Positions 6,053 through 11,265 of a stretch of DNA of 11,265 nucleotides are shown here, in pieces. The stretch is from Candidatus Omnitrophota bacterium (GTDB taxonomy: Bacteria > Omnitrophota > Gorgyraeia > Zapsychrales > Zapsychraceae): the NCBI GenBank assembly GCA_020430005.1, contig JAGQKQ010000041.1:1-11265 (forward strand). Reading direction: 5' to 3'. Made by a program: the position numbers and the translations under genes. Within the stretch, counting starts at the first letter, position 1. Each line of letters opens with the position of its first letter. Under the pieces are notes generated by a model that saw only the letters and a program-made list of their open reading frames with translations, was not told the origin of the DNA and did no database searches.

Positions 6053-6532
6053 TTAAAGCACTTTTTTAGCCAGATAATTGATAATATCTTTTTCTGTCAG
6101 AATTCCACAAACAACATCTTTCTCATCAACAACTGTAACACACCCCACATTACTTTTCGCCATATTTTTAATAACAGCATTTAGACTGTCCGTCTTCAAG
6201 GCCTTAGCCGGAGTTTGATACATAATATTTTTTAATATATAACTATCTAACATATCTTTGTAATAATAACTATGCCCATCCACAATCGTGTCCATCTTTT
6301 CCTCAAATTCCTCACCGATAATACGCCGCGGAGAACGCATTTTATATAAATATTTCTGGGTTAGCAGCCCCACAAGCTTCTTATTAGACTGAACAACCGG
6401 CAGATAGTAAATTCGCTCCCGGACAAAAATTTCAGCCGCCTTACTTAAAGAGTCGTCAACAAAAATAGTCAAGACGGGTGACCGCATAACTTCTTCAACC
6501 TTAATCTCACTTAAAAAACCTGATTCTTTCAT
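6053..6532 (-). CDS. Two-CBS-domain protein
   Basis: This 159-residue cytosolic protein consists of a tandem CBS pair. CBS1 spans about 12-68 (VEEVMRSPVLTIFVDDSLSK, then YYLPVV and LVGLLTQKYL) and CBS2 about 101-157 (LKNIMYQTPAKALKTDSLNA, then GCVTVVDEKDVVCGILTEKDI). Paired CBS domains form a Bateman module that typically binds adenosine nucleotides and regulates a partner. The linker (69-100) is longer than usual. No enzyme, transporter or kinase domain is fused, so it would act on a separate partner that the context does not identify. The start is supported by a G-rich Shine-Dalgarno (GGGGGA) six bases before ATG 6532. It is the last gene of the right minus-strand block, 64 nt after the lipoprotein gene. 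Confidence 0.9.
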   Translation of the reverse strand: MKESGFLSEIKVEEVMRSPVLTIFVDDSLSKAAEIFVRERIYYLPVVQSNKKLVGLLTQKYLYKMRSPRRIIGEEFEEKMDTIVDGHSYYYKDMLDSYILKNIMYQTPAKALKTDSLNAVIKNMAKSNVGCVTVVDEKDVVCGILTEKDIINYLAKKVL

Positions 6533-6596
6533 GTTTTCCCCCTATAACTAGGCAATTACAGCTTTATCATTTAACGAATACATCTAAAACTAACAT

Positions 6597-7265
6597 CTAC
6601 AATTTCCATTCATTAAGCGTATCAATCAGGAAACCTGTCCATTGTTCAAAAGCATCTTTTGTATGCCCATAACGAGTTAATCCGTGCGCATAATTACTGA
6701 CAGCGGCTTTAATCTTTCGCTTTTCTCCCTTAACATTAAGAAACTTTCGTCCCTTTCGGGCATCCACAATGGCGAAAATACGGTCTCCTGTTTTGGAATC
6801 CAGAAATTCTGCTTCCAAGGACGCCCCACCGGTACCCCAACCAGCCAGAGTTGTCGACCAATGAATGTTTAATAACGGCATGCTAGGATCAATCTCTGTT
6901 ATCGCCGCACGTATTAACAGAACATTTTCTCCCGGCTCATCCACAACCTTGTACCCGGCTTCTTCCAAAGCCAAAACAAGCTCCTCATGAAAAAGGTTCA
7001 CTAGCTCATCCAGCTTTTCCGGTTTTATTTTCTGTTCTACTTCCGGATCGAGGTACGCGACAACAGGATCGACCATAAACGCTTCATAAAATTGAAGTTC
7101 CTCCATCGGCCCTTCTTCGACCATCAACCCCTTCATCTCTTCGCTCGGCTGCATACGTGAATAATCGTTAAGAAATCCGGAATATTTCGTTTTTCCGGCC
7201 GTTGAACATCCAACTAACAACAAAATCATTAGAAACAAACATAATTTTTGCCACTTATTATTCAT
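6597..7265 (-). CDS. DUF3313-like lipoprotein
   Basis: This 222-residue protein has an N-terminal basic and hydrophobic signal and the lipobox LLVGC with lipidated Cys at 20, followed by Ser. By the E. coli rule that would send it to the outer membrane. The mature start (YSGFLNDYSRMQP) and later segments such as LVLALEEAGYKVVDEPGENVLLIRAAITEI fit the DUF3313 family of small periplasmic-facing lipoproteins of unknown function. The middle has a WSTTLAGWGTGGASLEAEFLDSKTG stretch typical of that fold, which encodes a beta strand pair. A GGAG lies upstream of ATG 7265. It sits 48 nt after the aldolase/dehydrogenase gene and ahead of the CBS gene. Nothing in the sequence suggests a catalytic role. 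The family assignment rests on recalled motifs and should be treated as likely, not certain. Confidence 0.8.
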   Translation of the reverse strand: MNNKWQKLCLFLMILLLVGCSTAGKTKYSGFLNDYSRMQPSEEMKGLMVEEGPMEELQFYEAFMVDPVVAYLDPEVEQKIKPEKLDELVNLFHEELVLALEEAGYKVVDEPGENVLLIRAAITEIDPSMPLLNIHWSTTLAGWGTGGASLEAEFLDSKTGDRIFAIVDARKGRKFLNVKGEKRKIKAAVSNYAHGLTRYGHTKDAFEQWTGFLIDTLNEWKL

Positions 7266-7313
7266 AAGGTTTTCTCCATTTTGTTCCTGGTTTTGTATCC
7301 TGACAACTGAATA

Positions 7314-9287
7314 TTATATAACCCGTTCATTCCCTCCATCAATAGGAATTTGTGCTCCGGTGGTTTTAGAAAAATTCTCTCCCGCGATGGAACAAACCAA
7401 ACGTGCCACGTCCGCCGAGGTTATTTCTGTTTTTAACAAATTAGATTTTTTGTATTCATCAATTGTGACATTATAATGCTTCGCTCTTTTTGTTAACACA
7501 TCATCCGTCCAAATGGCTGTATCAAAAACCTGATTCGGGTGAATAATATTGACACGAATCCCGGAAGAAGCCAGCTCTAACGCCGCCACACGGGCCAACT
7601 GCGTCAATCCGGCCTTGGCCGCCGAATACGCACTGACCCCGGGACCGGGAGCCGGCACATTCTTGGATCCTACAACCACAATATTCGGATTAATTCCCAA
7701 TGTCAAATAAGGAATGGTTTCTGTTAAAACAATCTGATGACCGGATAAATTCACCGCGAGACTTTTCTCCCAGGTTTTTTGATTGATATCCTGAATAGGT
7801 TCACTGGCCGGAAAAATACCAGCGTTACTAACCACTATGTCCAGCCCACCGAAGCGACGAACACACTGTTCAACGATCTCTTTGACATTTGTTCGATGTG
7901 TTAAATCACAAACAAGTCCCAGCACTCGCTCGTCAGACGAAAATATCTTTTCAATATTCTTATCAATATCAACGGCTGCCATAACCGCCCCCTGATGAAG
8001 AAATTCTTCCACACATGCACGGCCGATCCCGCTGGCCGCACCTGTTACCAACACTACCTTTCCTTGAAACGGCAACTGCGCCTGGGCTTTTTTCAATTTT
8101 GCCTGCTCCAATTCCCAATACTCCATTTCAAATAAATCTTTTGGACTAAGCGCCTTCCACCCTCCCAATTTTTCGGCGGATAAAATCGCCTGAATGGTAT
8201 GAGCTGTGATATCTTGAATAATCTTCAATTCCTTTATTGATGAACCGAAAGCAATCGTTCCATGTTCCGGCCAAACTGCCCAGCGCGGCGCCGAATCCAG
8301 ACATTGTTGGGAACCATCCGTGTAATCCGTAAAATACTGCCGGTATTGCTCGGCATAACGTACGATATCTTGTTCAATAGAACGCCCGACGATGACTGGA
8401 ATTCTTTTTGTACGAATAATATGATCCGGTGTTAGCGGCCCTTGTCCGGCGATCTTTTTAAGATTATCAGTCTTGGAAAATCCTGTACTCCTTTGCCCGG
8501 CATTTAACAATGCCAACTGCGGCTTGCCGCGAACTGTAGAAACACGCTTTCGGATTTCAGCCAGACTCTGCAGATCCTCTTTAGGTTTTATGCCGGCAAA
8601 CGAGACAACCACCTTCTGTTTTCGCAAATAATTTTCCGCTTCATCAACAAGCCCGATCATCTTTTCATAGCTAACACGAGGATCGTCATGAAATGTAAAC
8701 ACACCATGATTCAATAAAATCATTCCTTCCATACTGGCCCAATCGATATTGCGCGTCATCTCATAAATTTTCCGGGCCAAAATAAAACCCGGCATGACAT
8801 AGGGCACAATAAGCACACGATTACCGTAAATATCCTGCACGCGCTTTTTTCCATCACAAGTATTTGTTACGGTGACAACCGCGTCGGCATGGGTATGATC
8901 GACATACGTAAACGGAATAACAGCATGGAGAATGGCCTCAACCGACGGATTAGGCGCGTACGGATTGATCATGGCCGCTCTTTGATTCCGCACCATTTCC
9001 GTATCGCTTAAAGTTGGAAGCTCCGCCATTTTTAACAATGTCGCCATTCGGACCGGCGCAAATCCTTCCTCGGCTATCGTTGCCAGATCCCAACCGCTGC
9101 CTTTCACATACAAAACATCCTCTTCTTCTCCAAATAAATTCCGTACATTCATTTTGACCGATGTATTCCCGCCGCCGTGAAGAACCAGGCCCGGCTCTTT
9201 TCCCAAAAGTTGAGATGTATAAACTCTCAACTTTAACGGATCGTTTTTAATGCGGGCCGCTTCCTTAGCGTTCCATAAACTTTTCAT
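7314..9287 (-). CDS. Bifunctional class II aldolase / short-chain dehydrogenase
   Basis: This 657-residue fusion carries two enzymes. The N-terminal half (about 1-400) is a class II aldolase/adducin-type domain with GGGNTSVK (38-45), YVKGSGWDLA (60-69) and zinc-binding HTH at 131-133 plus H194 in NHGVF. The C-terminal part (about 408-655) is a classical short-chain dehydrogenase with the NAD(P) loop TGAASGIG (415-422), NAG (488-490) and the full catalytic set N513, S541, Y554 and K558 (YSAAK). The family is usually called bifunctional rhamnulose-1-phosphate aldolase/lactaldehyde dehydrogenase-like. In rhamnose operons it cleaves rhamnulose-1-phosphate to DHAP and lactaldehyde, which the second domain oxidises. 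Here no rhamnose kinase, isomerase or transporter is in the window, so the substrate is open. Length is typical for the fusion. ATG 9287 follows AAGGACAG, and the gene lies 23 nt after the SelO-like gene. Confidence 0.9.
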   Translation of the reverse strand: MKSLWNAKEAARIKNDPLKLRVYTSQLLGKEPGLVLHGGGNTSVKMNVRNLFGEEEDVLYVKGSGWDLATIAEEGFAPVRMATLLKMAELPTLSDTEMVRNQRAAMINPYAPNPSVEAILHAVIPFTYVDHTHADAVVTVTNTCDGKKRVQDIYGNRVLIVPYVMPGFILARKIYEMTRNIDWASMEGMILLNHGVFTFHDDPRVSYEKMIGLVDEAENYLRKQKVVVSFAGIKPKEDLQSLAEIRKRVSTVRGKPQLALLNAGQRSTGFSKTDNLKKIAGQGPLTPDHIIRTKRIPVIVGRSIEQDIVRYAEQYRQYFTDYTDGSQQCLDSAPRWAVWPEHGTIAFGSSIKELKIIQDITAHTIQAILSAEKLGGWKALSPKDLFEMEYWELEQAKLKKAQAQLPFQGKVVLVTGAASGIGRACVEEFLHQGAVMAAVDIDKNIEKIFSSDERVLGLVCDLTHRTNVKEIVEQCVRRFGGLDIVVSNAGIFPASEPIQDINQKTWEKSLAVNLSGHQIVLTETIPYLTLGINPNIVVVGSKNVPAPGPGVSAYSAAKAGLTQLARVAALELASSGIRVNIIHPNQVFDTAIWTDDVLTKRAKHYNVTIDEYKKSNLLKTEITSADVARLVCSIAGENFSKTTGAQIPIDGGNERVI

Positions 9288-9310
9288 ACTTCACTGTCCT
9301 TTACACAAAC

Positions 9311-11110
9311 TTAAATTTGCTCATTATAAATCTGAAGATTTTCCTGCATCTTTCTTAAAAGCTTGGCCTTCATGGAATCTCCGTCCAACTCCGCCTTACG
9401 AATGGGCTTCCACTTCCCGGGAATTAAAACCTGCGCCTTGATAAACCGCTCAATCACCGCCTGAAGACGCTGCTGTCCGATGCGATTTCTGATCATGATC
9501 GCCTCATTAACAATCCATGTCAATCCATCCCCTGTCCGACGGTATTCATAATTAATAACCCCCGAACGCTCGGCCAAAGTCCGCAAGATACCCCGCGGCC
9601 GCCGAGTCACCGCGTTAACCAATTTCCAATAGGCCTCCTGAAATTCATCAATCTTTTGCGCGCGGGATTCTGTCACAATCAGATCTTCCTGCGTCACGTA
9701 AGAGGCCGCCATAATATCACAAAAATCTGTGGCTACCATTAAAGGTAGCTCTTTATCTTTCAAATTTCTGAGTAAAAACCGCGGCAGTTCTCTTAATATA
9801 CGCCGCACAACAAAAACCGGAGGATGGTCGATACCATCAGGGACTTTAGTTTCTCCTTGTGCGGTTTTAATTTGTTCAAAATAGTTTAAAAGATCCCGGA
9901 ATTGATCAACTTTCCCCCGATGGCGCGCCATCAATTTCTCAATTTGCTTTTTGGTAAATCCGATCCGCCACAACAGACGCTTATTTTTTTCCTCATCAAA
10001 GGATTGATCAAACAATTCCAGCATTTTGTCTTCATCAAAATTCTTAAGATTCTTTTTCTCTCCTGTTAAAATAAAATCAACAGCCTGAACAAAGGTTTGA
10101 ATAATCCGACGGGCCTCTCCTTTTTGTTCGGTCAGAGTGGTTGAAAAGCGATCATCATCCTCATAACGGTATTTATTATGTTTAGCGGCAAATTGCCGGA
10201 TTGATCCATAATCCAAAATCGCTCCCGAAGCGAGCATGTTATCGCCGTCCCAGGCAAACCAGTTAAAGATATAATCCACTTCCAGAATCGCCGCCAGCCG
10301 CGCGTAAAGACGTGTAATAAATTCCAACGCTTTTAGATAGCGCGTTTTACCGCTTTTAGGCAGATCCCACACTTTATTCTTTATTTGCCGATCAACAAAA
10401 TAATCAAAAGAGTTTTTTAATTCCTCATTCATTCCCAGTTTAAGATACCGAAACAGATGGGCGGGCCGGATTAAATTCGGCGCCGTTCGAACTCCCACCG
10501 AAGTTTTGTCCTTAAACTCAATAACCGCCAGACAACGTTCCGTTGGAATACCTTCACGATAAAATATTTCCGACATAATAGCGCTGCCCAGCATTTCATC
10601 CAAATCCGCCAAACCGGATGAATAGCCGTAGTTTTCACTACCTGTTTCCAAGTGCTCTCCGGCCTCCACAACACCGGGACTTAAAATAGTACTTCCCGTC
10701 CCCCGGCTCGAAATATCATATATCCTCCCGTTATGAACAATATAGCCATTCCAAATACTGCGTCCGTCGCCGGACGTTTCCCCGCGTTTATTTTGATGCT
10801 GGACCTGAAGATAACGCGTGGCCATAAAAAGATTTTCATGGTGATGATCTTTAGGAAACCGCTTTTTGTTAATCCAATCATGTTCATTGATGATTTGAAG
10901 GGCGAAGGTTTCGAGGATAACTTTTTCGAGTTTTGTATTTAAAACCCTTGGGTGTTTCTTGGGAATAAGTCCCATCTCCCGGGCCAAAGGAAAATTGAAA
11001 TAAATAACCCGGCCGCCTTTTTTATGATACACCGGATAGTCGACATAACCTTCGGCACTGACATCACGCCAGGGATGAGTGCCATTAATTTTCTGAAAGT
11101 TTTCGTACAT
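9311..11110 (-). CDS. Divergent SelO-like (YdiU) protein
   Basis: This 599-residue protein lacks a signal peptide and resembles the SelO pseudokinase fold, which transfers AMP to protein hydroxyls. Matching segments, in order, are SGDGRSIWNGYI (114-124) like GDGRAxxLGE, YDISSRGTG (131-139) like the glycine-rich WDIQLKGAG, SEIFYREGIPTERCLAVIEF (180-199) like SEAMHALGIPTTRALA, VRTAPNLIR (207-215) like VRVAPSHIR with R208 and R215 spaced as in SelO, and WDGDNMLASGAILDYG (287-302) like NTDNMSILGLTIDYG. N291 and D300 are nine apart, as in the metal-binding pair. The Lys of the LKGxG motif is Arg (R136), and the Glu expected ahead of SEAM appears absent. About 25 residues are inserted between those motifs. 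The protein is longer than typical 480-490-residue SelO, with a C-terminal Arg/Lys-rich region. ATG 11110 comes two bases after the xthA stop, with no clear RBS. Family membership is likely, but activity is uncertain. Confidence 0.72.
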   Translation of the reverse strand: MYENFQKINGTHPWRDVSAEGYVDYPVYHKKGGRVIYFNFPLAREMGLIPKKHPRVLNTKLEKVILETFALQIINEHDWINKKRFPKDHHHENLFMATRYLQVQHQNKRGETSGDGRSIWNGYIVHNGRIYDISSRGTGSTILSPGVVEAGEHLETGSENYGYSSGLADLDEMLGSAIMSEIFYREGIPTERCLAVIEFKDKTSVGVRTAPNLIRPAHLFRYLKLGMNEELKNSFDYFVDRQIKNKVWDLPKSGKTRYLKALEFITRLYARLAAILEVDYIFNWFAWDGDNMLASGAILDYGSIRQFAAKHNKYRYEDDDRFSTTLTEQKGEARRIIQTFVQAVDFILTGEKKNLKNFDEDKMLELFDQSFDEEKNKRLLWRIGFTKKQIEKLMARHRGKVDQFRDLLNYFEQIKTAQGETKVPDGIDHPPVFVVRRILRELPRFLLRNLKDKELPLMVATDFCDIMAASYVTQEDLIVTESRAQKIDEFQEAYWKLVNAVTRRPRGILRTLAERSGVINYEYRRTGDGLTWIVNEAIMIRNRIGQQRLQAVIERFIKAQVLIPGKWKPIRKAELDGDSMKAKLLRKMQENLQIYNEQI

Positions 11111-11112
11111 AA

Positions 11113-11265
11113 TTATGTTTTTAATTCAATAGCGACCGGACAATGGTCGGATCCCATGACATCTTTCATAATAACACTGGATTTAAGATTTTTGCGCAAT
11201 GCCGGAGAAATTAAAAAATAATCAATCCTCCAACCGATATTCCGGCCGCGACAATTATTCATCGG
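11113..11265 (-). CDS. xthA: Exodeoxyribonuclease III, C-terminal part (partial)
   Basis: The last 50 residues of an ExoIII/ExoA-family nuclease are encoded; the 5' part lies beyond the window edge. The fragment contains RNIGWRIDYFLISPAL followed by VMGSDHCPVAIEL and the stop. GWRIDYFLxS is the strand-and-loop before the C-terminus of this family, and GSDHCPV carries the catalytic Asp-His pair of the endonuclease/exonuclease/phosphatase fold. Full-length members (about 250-270 residues) act as AP endonuclease and 3' exonuclease in base-excision repair. The stop TAA is separated from the SelO-like start by two bases, so the two genes are likely coupled and cotranscribed. Assignment to ExoIII rather than another EEP nuclease rests on the C-terminal motif only, but it is a close match. 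Confidence 0.88.
   Translation of the reverse strand, partial: PMNNCRGRNIGWRIDYFLISPALRKNLKSSVIMKDVMGSDHCPVAIELKT

Noticed and set aside
5860..6069. Plus-strand open reading frame of 69 codons after the PEP-CTERM gene
   Set aside because: Its composition is that of the REP-like repeat, it has no Shine-Dalgarno, and its end overlaps the CBS gene. It is judged non-coding.

Overview
The window is a compact, moderately AT-rich bacterial chromosome segment. Ten of its eleven recognisable genes lie on the minus strand, and a single gene lies on the plus strand. The host looks like a Gram-negative-type bacterium. Two proteins carry lipoprotein signal sequences, and one exported protein ends in a PEP-CTERM sorting tail, the signal processed by exosortase in organisms that make extracellular polysaccharide. 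Two kinds of intergenic low-complexity or REP-like sequence resemble those seen in environmental genomes such as Omnitrophota, Planctomycetota and Deltaproteobacteria. An Omnitrophota-like host is a reasonable guess, but this is inference and no phylogenetic marker gene is present.

Right block (11265 down to 6053, minus strand). In order of transcription it holds the 3' end of an exodeoxyribonuclease III gene (xthA), a 599-residue divergent SelO-like (pseudokinase-fold) protein, a 657-residue fusion of class II aldolase and short-chain dehydrogenase, a DUF3313-like lipoprotein, and a two-CBS-domain protein. Spacings are 2, 23, 48 and 64 nt, so at least the first three are probably cotranscribed. 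The block meets the plus-strand PEP-CTERM gene tail to tail. Between them lie a perfect 17-bp inverted-repeat terminator (able to act in both directions), a short perfect hairpin, and a stretch of REP-like repeat debris.

Middle (4740-5767). A 260-bp divergent intergenic region with several short inverted and direct repeats separates the plus-strand PEP-CTERM protein gene from a minus-strand lipoprotein made almost entirely of about sixteen 24-residue MORN_2/YwqK-type repeats.

Left block (4727 down to 173, minus strand). The repeat lipoprotein is followed by a PIF1-like helicase, methionine-R-sulfoxide reductase MsrB, formyltetrahydrofolate deformylase PurU and a macrodomain (ADP-ribose/O-acetyl-ADP-ribose hydrolase type) protein. 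msrB and purU are separated by one base, and the purU ribosome binding site lies inside the last msrB codons. A 7-nt tandem repeat array sits just upstream of msrB and supplies its ribosome binding site.

Most of the window is housekeeping or stress maintenance: DNA repair and unwinding, protein oxidation repair, one-carbon balance and ADP-ribose metabolism. No mobile element, CRISPR array, tRNA or rRNA was seen. The most unusual items are the SelO-like protein, which keeps the nucleotide and metal motifs but appears to lack the usual Lys/Glu pair, and the repeat structures between genes.
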